Shown in pieces: positions 26,701-34,201 of a stretch of DNA of 64,000 nt. The stretch comes from Sphingopyxis sp. (GTDB taxonomy: Bacteria; Pseudomonadota; Alphaproteobacteria; Sphingomonadales; Sphingomonadaceae). The first letter of the stretch is position 1; each line of letters begins with the position of its first letter. Position numbers and translations under genes: made by a program. Under the pieces are notes generated by a model. The model had not been told where the DNA came from and searched no databases. It was given only the letters and a program-made list of their open reading frames with translations. The stretch is taken from the NCBI RefSeq assembly GCF_016704835.1, contig NZ_JADIZJ010000005.1, positions 62,001-126,000 of the forward strand. The letters are read 5' to 3'.

Positions 26701-29213
26701 GCGCCGTGACGGGCGGCGCCTCGCTCTTCGCGTTGGGATTGGGCGGCGCAGTGGCTGTCAATCAGGCCGATGTCGCCGGAACGATTTCGATCTTTGCCGA
26801 CGGGAATTTGACCGGAACCTATATCGCAGGTGGCGACATCCGTCTGAATTCCAACGCGAATGTCAATGCTTCGGCAACCGCAAATGGTGGCTTCGCGGAT
26901 CCCAGCGGAATTGCGACCCAGGGCAATCTGTTCGTCGAGGCCGCGGGAGATGTCGTGCTGGCGAACAGCGCCGCGGCCCGCATGTTCGGTGTCAGCGCCG
27001 GTGGGTCGGCAACCATCACGGGCGGCAATGCGGGTGAAGACATGCTGGTCATCGCAGGCACGACGGCATCGCTCAATGGCATTACGGCGGGCGACGATGT
27101 CGATGTACGCGCGGGCGGCGATCTGACCGCAACCGGCGTCAACTCGACGGGCGCCGGCGCCGACACAGCCATTCTGGGGTTTGTCGCGGGCAACGGCTTT
27201 ACGATCAGTTCGGGCGAAGGGGTCTCGGCGACCGACGGGTCCGATGTCCGCCTTTCGGCGGGAGGGTCGATCGGCGCATCGGCGCTGTCGGCAGGCGACG
27301 ATATTTTCGCCTTCACGCCCGGCACGATCGCGATCAGTGGCGCCGCCACGCAAGGTCTTGGTGTCATCGGCAGCAGCAGCGATATTCAGACGCAGGGCGG
27401 CGACACGACGCTGGCGGGGCTGGACGCATTCACCGACGTCCTTGTCGCTTCGACAGGTGCGATCAACATCACCGGACCCGTCGAAGCCGGGCGCAACGTC
27501 ACGATGACCGCGTTGGCCGCCGATCTCCAGGCACTGGCCACCCCCGGCGGCACGTTCATCGACACGGTGCGCGCCGGAAACAACCTGACGATCACGACAT
27601 CGGGCGACATTACCGGCGGACGCGTCAGCGCAGGAGGCGATCTGCTGCTCACCGGCGACAGCATCGCCATCGTCCGCGCCCAGACCACCGGCACCGGCCA
27701 GTTGACGCTGACCGGACCGAACGGGGTCAACGCAGACAGCATCCAGGCCGGCGGCGCGACGTTGCTCGATGCGAGCAATGGCGCGGTGACCTCCAACGGG
27801 CTGGCTTCCGGGGGTCCGGTGACTGCGACGGGCAACAGCATCGACCTGCGCACCAACGGCAACATTGTCTTTGCGGTGCTCGACGCCGATGTCGGCGACG
27901 CAGCGGTGACCAGCACCTCGGGCTCGCTGACGATTACGTCGAGCGTCGTGGCCGGACGGGCGGCACTCAGTTCGCTGAGCAGCGGCGATATCGTCATCGA
28001 TCAACTCGCGGCCAACGTCGCCAACGCGACGACGCAAGGTGACATCATCATCAACAACGTGTTGACCGCGCGCAATATCGCGCTGCAATCGAACGACATC
28101 ACCATCGCCAGCGGCGCGCGCGTCGGCACCGCGGGCAGCACCGAAGCGCTGTCGATCGAGAACAACGACGTCTTCCGCCAGACCTTCGTCGGTGGCACCG
28201 GAACACGCAGCGGCTTCCACCTTGACGCCGCCGAACTGACGCGGCTGTTCGGCACGAATATCGAGGTCTTTGCGCCGAACGTCGAAGCGGCGAACAATAC
28301 ATCGGTTGGCAGCAGCGCTCCGCCCGATGTCATCATCGACAGCTTCACGGTCGCCGGGGGGGCTGCCGGGTCGAACCTTGGCGCCAATGGTGCGCTGACC
28401 ATCCGCACCCCGGGCAAGATGCGCGTCATCGGCAATGTCCGGCTGACTGGACTGTCTGATACCAACGCGCTGAACCTGTTCGCCGACGATGCACTCGAAG
28501 TCATTCTGGGCCAGGGCACGGTGCGGCTGGTCAACGGCAGCGCCGCCGCCGGACAGCTCAACATGGTGTCCGACGACATCATCGTCGCAACCACTGCCGC
28601 GATAAACGATGTCGGCGCGGCAACGACGACCGACGCGATCGAAGCCCGCCTTGCGCAGAACGACGGCGTGGTGCTCGACGAAGGCTCGCTGTTCGCGCGC
28701 GGCATCCGCGCCGAAATCATCGGCGGCTTCTATGTCCAGAACAGCGGCAGCGGCACCGATTTCGCCAGCCGCCGCGGATTGACCTTTGGCGCTGGTGGGC
28801 TCGACGTCCTGACTGAAGGAAGCGGCTCGCGGATCGTCGTCAATGGCGTTCAAATCGGGCCGAATGGTCAGGTCACAGGGCTCGACACCGTGCCGTTGCT
28901 GACCATCGGCGGATCGGCGCCGTCGGCGGGGAGCTTCGACCCGCGCTCGACCTTCAACGGGTGCTTCATCGCCAACCCTGCCGCCTGCGGCGTGCTGCCG
29001 CCCCCGGAACCCGAGTTTGAATCGAGCTTCCCGGTCCAGGATGTGATCGAGGAAGAGGCCGATGCCGAGGATGAGGACGGCAACGGCCAGAGCCTGCCAG
29101 TGCCGCTGATCACGATGCGCGACCTCGATCCGCTGAGCGGCGAGCCGCTGCTCGACGATCCGGTTACGGGCGCGGGCAACGACGATCTGTGGACGCCGAC
29201 CGAGCAGCCGTAA
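20745..29213 (+). CDS. Filamentous-haemagglutinin-like two-partner secretion exoprotein (TpsA)
   Basis: A 2822-residue exported protein. An extended signal region ends near residue 48 (GPALAQ). It is followed by a TPS secretion domain (about 50-310) with the FYNAGGILIGATGVLNVG segment that corresponds to the NPNG-containing haemagglutination signature. The rest is predicted right-handed beta-helix built of short Gly/Asn/Thr-rich repeats. Residues about 1030-1435 are very glycine-rich (repeated GGxGGxG with TATINI strands). Residues about 1665-2150 contain a 271-residue tandem duplication. The C-terminus (after about 2745) is acidic and proline-rich. There is no autotransporter barrel, so export depends on the preceding FhaC-like protein. 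Likely an adhesin or surface fibre; target unknown. Confidence 0.93.
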   Translation: MTMTSRTTDMRATANFAPTRNGRRHLLESCAIMAGLAALAHGGPALAQVAGAGQGVTGPGLSTPTISPPGPGPTTVTTTGDQTIINWTPSNAPVGGVIDFLPTGNALNFTGTGQYIVLNRFVSGAGLPIADQIAINGTVNSIDFATSGGRGGNIWFYNAGGILIGATGVLNVGSLVLTANDVLTAGGLLGPSGEIRFRGASGSTSAITVNGAINANNALSPGSSYVALVAPRVVQAGAVRVDGSVGYVAAEQADIRINGGLFDINVLVGAEGGNVITHTGTTGGPGHVDSNPNDSRVYMVAIPKNLAVTMLVSGQIGYDAVSAQVDPNGAVRLSAGYNITNGELNDTPVNATAANITVGDTLFSSSVVAHASGTFAGRPDNMIPPSAPLTPQTGKIIVLGDADFGGDTGATLTAGADQAIEVDGTLSLQSLGQLQADGSRQGGNATLSALGGSVTAGFITVASIGAGGIGTGGDGGDGAGGDAAVLISGTGSTLTANGLNIQSTGIGGGVTFDSSGVGTAVDNSGNGTGGNATLTVENGGALSINGQLSVAAAGIGQTGNIQSGSGTGGTTRINVTGDGTSFNTLGTSVSADGVGGTGISQSLAAIPTENGGAGTGGSAAIEINAPATTIVNMGAVAMSANGIGGDSSGIEGATGADGTGGTVSLSVDGGIAVDMTDLALSAVAGSGGALSPSNLTAASGDAVGGTVMLAVANGSSIINDGNTSINVSGLTSVSESIGNGTGGDVVISATTGGLFSTDGNTNINAAGGNFVSSGALAAGTALGGNIDLTADSGTITTGSFFVDAGAQRPNADTSGGAVTGGTIDLTAINNGTISATNSGGFNEFLATASSGAAANDVLARGGTIQMIADGGTISMANFASFSASGVSGGNLTEAASPLESGVGGTVLIRVRNSATGTGSMTFDDIFFNANGATQSFSEGINAGNGAAGAVGGTATFDMQSGTFTATLLDISANGIGGIVAGTGRGGTATFTQTGGTVTVGTLSVSASGRGGFDTAVSGLGIGGTATINLFGGALTGGNVSASADGTGGNGANGDDDDPALPTPTGRGGNGQGGTATINIDGTAVVQTATLAAYAGGEGGEGGAFFVFNGVAGDGGDGGDGLGGSATINILSGTLTTNDLIVDAGSIGGDGGNVLASSSSGSVTGIGVGGTGGRGQGGIATIDFATGFTATGTVNSASTGSGGAGGFGTVGGGGGGGIGGLAQVIVTDFDAGALALTVNASADGGNGGFGDDGAGGNGGTASGGTGRIEADGANANISVTQANFVTAATGGNGGSANSNFFSDNIVGGAGGNGGDATGGTLEIAASNGATVAMTPETSGIVSLSSAATGGNGGNGAFNGFGGMRVGGDGGIGGGGAGGTVRLSANGGTITSNGSAVDITVSGASGAEGSGGTGTAGNGAAGGVFGTTGGRAVIDTSVTSAGMGAIALGTTTIAANGDSAGRIEIRNTGNISFASLTAEALGSAPPTNNDTDEAPAGIFLAATGGTISTSGDMTLTTDSSLGTYAQSNGTVAVGGDLSITAADQIDIRHDLRVGTAPTITASGNLTATAGSISSAPGSLLDAGGTLSLTSTLGGIGIDRLDGNNIVIAAAGAASVEHAEATNDFTASGASFRTGLNSIITGGDILITSPGAVDLGNSTAGGFVQVDGQSIVFNNIDAGFSVFLNATGNTLGAQGITGGSIAAGGNINLNASVIAIGGTLAAGGSLFASGSAGPVAIALANVVDDITIVATGDITGAYNAEGDIRLTSGANIGASANATGFESSSSGTPIAASVFVDADGDVAMTDSSAAGMFGVRAGGSASMNGANIGEDLLVLAGTTATLTDITAGDDLTVTAPGGIIANGIATTGTGPDDGTLTYGPFSPPGPSFFQINFSPPNDSNIVLTASAGGIGGGNMAAFDNLALTAAGAVTTTGTLASGLATSIDGDSIGFAAIDAGSTVDLSAVNAISGADIAAGSDINLTGDSIALTGAVTGGASLFALGLGGAVAVNQADVAGTISIFADGNLTGTYIAGGDIRLNSNANVNASATANGGFADPSGIATQGNLFVEAAGDVVLANSAAARMFGVSAGGSATITGGNAGEDMLVIAGTTASLNGITAGDDVDVRAGGDLTATGVNSTGAGADTAILGFVAGNGFTISSGEGVSATDGSDVRLSAGGSIGASALSAGDDIFAFTPGTIAISGAATQGLGVIGSSSDIQTQGGDTTLAGLDAFTDVLVASTGAINITGPVEAGRNVTMTALAADLQALATPGGTFIDTVRAGNNLTITTSGDITGGRVSAGGDLLLTGDSIAIVRAQTTGTGQLTLTGPNGVNADSIQAGGATLLDASNGAVTSNGLASGGPVTATGNSIDLRTNGNIVFAVLDADVGDAAVTSTSGSLTITSSVVAGRAALSSLSSGDIVIDQLAANVANATTQGDIIINNVLTARNIALQSNDITIASGARVGTAGSTEALSIENNDVFRQTFVGGTGTRSGFHLDAAELTRLFGTNIEVFAPNVEAANNTSVGSSAPPDVIIDSFTVAGGAAGSNLGANGALTIRTPGKMRVIGNVRLTGLSDTNALNLFADDALEVILGQGTVRLVNGSAAAGQLNMVSDDIIVATTAAINDVGAATTTDAIEARLAQNDGVVLDEGSLFARGIRAEIIGGFYVQNSGSGTDFASRRGLTFGAGGLDVLTEGSGSRIVVNGVQIGPNGQVTGLDTVPLLTIGGSAPSAGSFDPRSTFNGCFIANPAACGVLPPPEPEFESSFPVQDVIEEEADAEDEDGNGQSLPVPLITMRDLDPLSGEPLLDDPVTGAGNDDLWTPTEQP
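25740..27200 (+). repeat. Tandem internal duplication within the exoprotein gene (period 813 bases)
   Basis: Two diverged copies of a 271-residue unit lie side by side. Landmarks pair at a constant 813-base offset, for example MFGVRAGGSASMNGANIGED (residue 1809 on) against MFGVSAGGSATITGGNAGED (residue 2080 on). Both are followed by an LAGTTA/IAGTTA segment and ITAGDD. The codon phase is kept. Confidence 0.8.
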
Positions 29214-29259
29214 GGCTTTCGGTTGACGCAGCCGCGTGGGGCGGGGCATGGGCGCGGAT

Positions 29260-30708
29260 ATGACCGACGCCCCTGCCCCGCAGCCGCTGATGCTGTTCAA
29301 CAGCCTGACGCGCCAGCTGGAAGAATTCCAGCCCGTCCACCCCGGCGAGGCGCGTGTCTATAGCTGCGGCCCGACGGTCTATAATTACCCGCACATCGGC
29401 AACATGCGCGCCTACGTCTTTGCCGACACGCTGGGCCGCACGCTGTCGTTCAAGGGTTACAAGCTCACCCACGTCATCAACATCACCGACGTCGGCCATC
29501 TGACCGACGACGCCGATGCGGGCGAAGACAAGATGGAAAAGATGGCGGCAGAAAAGGCGCAGTCAATCTGGGACATCGCGCGCCATTATACCGAGGCCTA
29601 TTGGGCCGATGTGAAAGCGCTCAACATCCGCCAGCCGGCGCACTGGTCGATCGCCACCGATTATGTGCCGCAGATGATCGAGTTTGCGAAGGCGATTGCG
29701 GCCAAGCATTGCTACGAGCTGGAGGGCGGCCTCTATTTCGACACCTCAACGGTCGCCCGCTATGGCGCTCTCGCACGCGCAAAAACCGAGGATGGTGAAG
29801 GCCGTATCGAAGAGGTCGAAGGCAAGCGCCACGCCGCCGACTTCGCGATCTGGCGCAAAACCCCGGCGGGCGAGACGCGCCAGATGGAATGGGATTCGCC
29901 CTGGGGCCGCGGAGCCCCCGGCTGGCACCTCGAATGTTCGGTGATGTCCGAAGCGTTGCTCGGTTTCCCCTTCGACATCCACACCGGCGGCATCGACCAC
30001 CGCGAGATCCACCACCCAAACGAGATCGCGCAGAACCAGGCGCACAGCTGCAGCGACGCCAGCGGCGCGCGCATCTGGATGCACAATAATTTCCTGATCG
30101 AACGCAGCGGCAAGATGTCGAAATCGAGCGGCGAATTCCTGCGCGTCCAGTTGCTGATCGATAAGGGCTACCACCCGCTCGCCTTTCGGCTGATGTGCCT
30201 GCAGGCGCATTACCGCAGCGAGCTGGAGTTTTCGTGGGAAGGCCTTGGCGCCGCGCTGACGCGGCTCAAACGGCTCGTCATGGCTGCCGTGCCGGTCCGC
30301 GAGGCCGAGAGCGCCGAGGTCACCGACCACCGGCTAACCGATCTGCTCGCGAAATTCGACATGGCGATTTCGGATGATCTCAACACGGCGGTCGCGCTGA
30401 CCTTGATCGAGGAAGCGGCGGCGATGAAAAAGATCGACGCAGGCCAGAAGCGCGCAACGCTCGCAGCAATGGATGCCGTGCTCGGGCTCGACCTGTTGAC
30501 CATCGAGCGCAGCGATCTGCGCGTTCGGCCCAAGTCCACAACGATCGGCGAGGACGAGATCAAAGCCACGCTGGGGCGCCGCCAGGACGCGCGCGCCGCA
30601 AAGGACTTCGCCGCCTCCGACGCACTCCGCGACGAGCTCATCGCCGCGGGGGTGGAGGTGATGGATGGCGACCCGCTCGGGTGGGATTGGCGGCTCGACG
30701 CCAATTAG
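29260..30708 (+). CDS. cysS: Cysteinyl-tRNA synthetase
   Basis: A class I aminoacyl-tRNA synthetase of about 482 residues charging tRNA-Cys. The HIGH-type motif is PHIGN in SCGPTVYNYPHIGNMRAYV, with the zinc-ligand Cys just before, and the KMSKS motif is KMSKSSG. The usual FDIHGGGxDLxFPHHENE segment is replaced by FDIHTGGIDHREIHHPNEIAQ, a variant of the zinc/substrate pocket region. ATG 29260 is the likeliest start by product alignment; ATG 29248 and GTG 29236 are in frame and 29248 has a G-rich ribosome-like site. It is followed by a small membrane protein gene. Confidence 0.96.
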   Translation: MTDAPAPQPLMLFNSLTRQLEEFQPVHPGEARVYSCGPTVYNYPHIGNMRAYVFADTLGRTLSFKGYKLTHVINITDVGHLTDDADAGEDKMEKMAAEKAQSIWDIARHYTEAYWADVKALNIRQPAHWSIATDYVPQMIEFAKAIAAKHCYELEGGLYFDTSTVARYGALARAKTEDGEGRIEEVEGKRHAADFAIWRKTPAGETRQMEWDSPWGRGAPGWHLECSVMSEALLGFPFDIHTGGIDHREIHHPNEIAQNQAHSCSDASGARIWMHNNFLIERSGKMSKSSGEFLRVQLLIDKGYHPLAFRLMCLQAHYRSELEFSWEGLGAALTRLKRLVMAAVPVREAESAEVTDHRLTDLLAKFDMAISDDLNTAVALTLIEEAAAMKKIDAGQKRATLAAMDAVLGLDLLTIERSDLRVRPKSTTIGEDEIKATLGRRQDARAAKDFAASDALRDELIAAGVEVMDGDPLGWDWRLDAN

Positions 30709-30746
30709 AGACTTGCCCTGACTCGGCGGACTGCTAGCTTCGTTGC

Positions 30747-31103
30747 ATGTCGCAACTGATCTGCTGGCTGCTTGTCGGTCTTGCCCATCTTGTCCCCGCG
30801 CTCGCGCTGGTCCGGCCGGCGCTGATCACGCGGCTTTATGGCGTCGCGCCGGACAGTGCGCTCTTCCTCTTGATGCATCACCGCGCGGCGCTGTTCTTCG
30901 CGGTGCTCGTCGCGTGCGTCTGGGCCGCCTTCGACCCCGGCGGGCGCAAGATCGCGACCATGCTCGCCGCGATCTCGATGCTCAGCTTCCTGTTTCTCTA
31001 CCAGTCATACGGGCGCCCAGCTCAACTCACCACCATCGCGCTCGTCGATCTGATCGGCCTCGTCCCGCTCGCTTGGGCAGGCCGGCACGCATTTCAGCAG
31101 TAG
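30747..31103 (+). CDS. Small four-helix membrane protein, function unknown
   Basis: A 118-residue hydrophobic protein with four predicted membrane helices and two short polar turns (RLYGVAPDS, FDPGGRK). It starts 39 bases after cysS and ends 7 bases before the dehydrogenase gene on the same strand, so it probably shares their transcript. No family is recognised with certainty. Confidence 0.7.
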   Translation: MSQLICWLLVGLAHLVPALALVRPALITRLYGVAPDSALFLLMHHRAALFFAVLVACVWAAFDPGGRKIATMLAAISMLSFLFLYQSYGRPAQLTTIALVDLIGLVPLAWAGRHAFQQ

Positions 31104-31110
31104 GGATTTT

Positions 31111-32055
31111 ATGACCAAGACCGTCACCGTCCTGTCGGGGCTCATCCGGCCGCTCGTCGAAACCCGCCTGCCCGACTGGGTCGAGCCGCGCTTTTTCCGG
31201 TCGAAGGACGAAGCCCTCAGCCTCGCACCCGACGCCGAAATCGGCTGGTTCGACATGTATGACAAGAAGGACATGGCGGCGATCATTACCGCAGCGACGA
31301 ACCTCAAATGGCTCAACTCGATCTACGCCGGCGTCGACGGCATGCCGCTCGATCTGCTTGGGCAGCGCGGCACGGTCGTCACCAACGGCGCCGGAATCAA
31401 CGCGATCACCATCGCCGAATATGTCGTGATGGGCATGCTGACCGTTGCCAAAGGATACCGCGATGTCGTCCGCGCGCAGGAACGCCGCGAATGGCTGATG
31501 GACTCGCCGGGCAAGGTCGAACTGTTCGGGTCGAAGGCGTTGCTGCTCGGCTATGGCGCGATCGGCAAGCTGATCGAGGAACGGCTGAAGGCGTTCGCGG
31601 TCGACATGACCGTCGTGCGCCGTTCGCCCGGTCCGAACACGCTGGCACCCGATCAATGGCGCGCACAGCTGAGCAATTTCGACTGGGTGATCCTCGCGGT
31701 CCCCGCAACTTCTGAAACCGACGGCATGATCGGCGCCGAGGAGTTGGCGGCAATGAAACCGACCGCGACCCTCATCAACATCGCGCGCGGCAGCGTCGTC
31801 GATCAGGATGCGCTCGTCGCCGCGCTGAACGAAAAGCAGATCGCGTCCGCCTTCCTTGACGTCACGACCCCCGAACCGCTCCCCGCCGATGACCCGCTGT
31901 GGAGCCTCGACAACGCCCACATCACCATGCACCTGTCGGGCCGCGCGCAGGACAAGATGTTCGTGCGGTCGGCGCAGCGGTTTCTGGAGAATCTAGAGCG
32001 CTGGCATAACGGGGCGGCGGTTGAGCCGCGAGTCGATCTGACCCTGGGCTATTGA
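31111..32055 (+). CDS. D-isomer-specific 2-hydroxyacid dehydrogenase
   Basis: A 314-residue NAD(P)-dependent dehydrogenase reducing 2-oxo acids to D-2-hydroxy acids or the reverse. The nucleotide-binding fold shows LLLGYGAIGKLIEE (about 145-158). The catalytic Arg is in NIARGSVVDQDALV, the Glu in TTPEPLP, and the His in ITMHLSGR. The N-terminal substrate domain is short and divergent, as in the more distant (GhrA/YcdW-like) members. An AGGGA site precedes the ATG. The physiological substrate is not evident. Confidence 0.9.
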   Translation: MTKTVTVLSGLIRPLVETRLPDWVEPRFFRSKDEALSLAPDAEIGWFDMYDKKDMAAIITAATNLKWLNSIYAGVDGMPLDLLGQRGTVVTNGAGINAITIAEYVVMGMLTVAKGYRDVVRAQERREWLMDSPGKVELFGSKALLLGYGAIGKLIEERLKAFAVDMTVVRRSPGPNTLAPDQWRAQLSNFDWVILAVPATSETDGMIGAEELAAMKPTATLINIARGSVVDQDALVAALNEKQIASAFLDVTTPEPLPADDPLWSLDNAHITMHLSGRAQDKMFVRSAQRFLENLERWHNGAAVEPRVDLTLGY

Positions 32056-32106
32056 ACGGCGCGGCAGAGCAAGCTCAGGATTCTTTAGCGAAATCCGGGC
32101 GAACGG

Positions 32107-33162
32107 TCATTCCATACCGAGCGCATTGGCAGGTTGTTGCACACCGCCCTCTCGTTTCCGAAACCACTGCAATATGGCTTTTTGGCTGGGCATTTCGAGG
32201 TGGCGGTAGAATAAATCGGCAATGAGCAAAATCAGGATCCAAACCATGATTGTCGCGACCATCGATCCGGTCCGACCCAGTTCCCCGAGCTGCGAAACGG
32301 CTGTAGCGGCCAGTAAATATACCGGCACATGAATCAGGTAGATTGAATAACTGCGATCGCCGAACCAGATCATCACGCGAGATTCCAGAACTTTGGTCCG
32401 CAAAGCCAACAGAATGGTAGCCGGCCAAGCCACTACGCTGGTGAGGATCAACCAAGCGCCTTCCGGGACTATGACAAAAGGCAAGGCCGCTGGAACAATT
32501 AGAACAGCGCCCGGTATTGGATCGGCAAACTTCACATACCGCCGCAGAATGACCCCGCAGAAGAACCCCAACAGGCCGCGGCCGATGAGCGCTTCCCAGG
32601 CCCCTAGCGCAAAGATGCAATAGGTTCCGGCGAAGATCGCAACCACAGCGCTGACTCGAAGCGCCCGCGCACCGGCCGTCGCCGCAAGGATGAACACGGC
32701 GTAGCAAAACACCTCCACCGAAAGAGACCAAGCTGGACCGTTCAACGTCTGGGTCGGTGCTGGAAGAAAAACATGCAGCATGGCAAGCGAGGTCATCGCG
32801 TTCGCCACCGTGGTTTCAGGAGCATCTCGTAGTATCAATATGATGCAGGCCAACGAAACGGCATGCAGTGGCCAAAGACGGGCAAACCGGGACAAGGCGA
32901 AAGACGAAATCGTCGTCCCGGCGCGCAGGCGCCAGCCATCAAGATAGCAATGTGCGAAGACGAAGCCGGACAGTACGAAGAAGAGATCGACCATCGACCA
33001 GCCCCAATGCTGAAACCAACCCAATCCCGGAACGCCGTTGAGCGGGTTGGATTCTTGACTGAACAATATCCGTAGATGGAAGACAAAGCTGATGAAGCAG
33101 GCCGCTAACCCGCGCAATCCGTCGAGTCGCAACAATCTGTCCGGGGAAGGGCGTGTCTGCAT
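32107..33162 (-). CDS. Acyltransferase family 3 (OafA/YrhL-like) membrane protein
   Basis: A 351-residue membrane acyltransferase of the type that O-acetylates surface polysaccharides. It opens with RLDGLRGLAACFISFVFHL, the family signature with the catalytic-region His, and has about ten membrane helices. Base composition near 50-55% GC contrasts with about 65% in its neighbours and codon choice is correspondingly AT-richer, which points to recent gain. It stands alone on the minus strand between convergent and unrelated genes. No clear ribosome site precedes the ATG. Confidence 0.88.
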   Translation of the reverse strand: MQTRPSPDRLLRLDGLRGLAACFISFVFHLRILFSQESNPLNGVPGLGWFQHWGWSMVDLFFVLSGFVFAHCYLDGWRLRAGTTISSFALSRFARLWPLHAVSLACIILILRDAPETTVANAMTSLAMLHVFLPAPTQTLNGPAWSLSVEVFCYAVFILAATAGARALRVSAVVAIFAGTYCIFALGAWEALIGRGLLGFFCGVILRRYVKFADPIPGAVLIVPAALPFVIVPEGAWLILTSVVAWPATILLALRTKVLESRVMIWFGDRSYSIYLIHVPVYLLAATAVSQLGELGRTGSMVATIMVWILILLIADLFYRHLEMPSQKAILQWFRKREGGVQQPANALGME

Positions 33163-33309
33163 TCGGATCCAACGGTGTCAGGTGCGCCACCCATCGTTCG
33201 AAAACAAACTGCGCGGTTCGACGTATCGATATGAAATCGCGATAAAAATGACGTTAACGCGGAGACGGCGTCGCTGTGACGATCGACATGGATACGTCGC
33301 GGTCGCGGG

Positions 33310-34158
33310 TCAGCGCGGCCGCTCGGCCTTCAACTCCCGCACCAGCGGCTGCAAGTTCGCATCATATTTCGCCAGCATCGTGTGCGCGCCGGCAAAATCG
33401 TAAAAGCTCACCAGTTCGCGCCCGTTCCAGCGGTGGAGCGCGTAGGCGGGGTCTTCGGCAACGATCATTGGCCGGTCGTCGGGTCGATTCGCATCGATCG
33501 GGCGCAGGTCGAGCGAGACCTGCGGCGCGGTCGATGAACAGATGGCGACAGTGCGCCCCTCCCACGCCACGGTGACGCTGCGATGCAGGTGACCGCAGAT
33601 CAGCCCGCGCACCTGCGGATTGCGGCTGACGACATCGGTGAAGGTCTTGACCCACGGCTCGTCGGGATGCGTGTTCATCCATTCGATGCCGCTTTCAATC
33701 GGCGGATGGTGCATGACGATATAGGTCGGCTTGGCCGGATCCTTCGCCAGTTCGGCGTCGAGCCACGCGGCGCGCGTGTCGCAAAAGGCGCCGCCATGGC
33801 GCCCTTCCTCCAGTGTATCGATCGTCACCAGCCGCAGTTCGGGCAGGTCGATCGCATATTGGACAAAGCCGTTACCGTCATCGAGGCCGGGAAAACGCGC
33901 ATGAAAATTGTCGCGCAGATCATGGTTGCCGACGCTGGCCCACACCGGAAAGGGGCAGCGCGAAAAGGCGTTGGCGAGGCGGCGGTAGCTTTCTTCGTCG
34001 CCGCGATCGGTAATGTCGCCCGTCGCGAGAAGCAGATCGGGACGGTTCGGCCCGTCGATCAGCACGTCGAGCACCTCGTCGAGCCGCTTGCGGTTATACT
34101 CGGCCGGATTGTCCGGATCAAATCCCAAGTGGATATCGGTGATCTGGGCGATCAGCAC
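33310..34158 (-). CDS. CpdA-like metallophosphoesterase (probable 3',5'-cyclic nucleotide phosphodiesterase)
   Basis: A 282-residue calcineurin-like phosphoesterase. All metal motifs are present: QITDIHLG (DxH), LLLATGDITDRG (GD), ASVGNHDLRD (GNHD), IVMHHPPI (H) and CGHLHRSV (GHxH). This set and the length fit the CpdA/GpdQ class III phosphodiesterases that hydrolyse cAMP or glycerophosphodiesters. Context favours cAMP: a cAMP-type operator and -10 element lie just upstream, and the adjacent operon encodes cyclic-nucleotide-binding domains. The 44-base gap from the decaheme gene means it may also be read through from that operon. Confidence 0.85.
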   Translation of the reverse strand: MLIAQITDIHLGFDPDNPAEYNRKRLDEVLDVLIDGPNRPDLLLATGDITDRGDEESYRRLANAFSRCPFPVWASVGNHDLRDNFHARFPGLDDGNGFVQYAIDLPELRLVTIDTLEEGRHGGAFCDTRAAWLDAELAKDPAKPTYIVMHHPPIESGIEWMNTHPDEPWVKTFTDVVSRNPQVRGLICGHLHRSVTVAWEGRTVAICSSTAPQVSLDLRPIDANRPDDRPMIVAEDPAYALHRWNGRELVSFYDFAGAHTMLAKYDANLQPLVRELKAERPR

Positions 34159-34201
34159 ATCCGTCCCCTGCTCCGGTCCATTATCGGCCCCGGTCCTAAA
34201 C

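Noticed and set aside
26637..29300. 887-codon minus-strand frame inside the exoprotein gene
   Set aside because: Shadow of repetitive Gly/Thr/Asn codons; the translation is Arg/Ala/Asp-rich with no motif, and the plus frame has a signal peptide and TPS domain.
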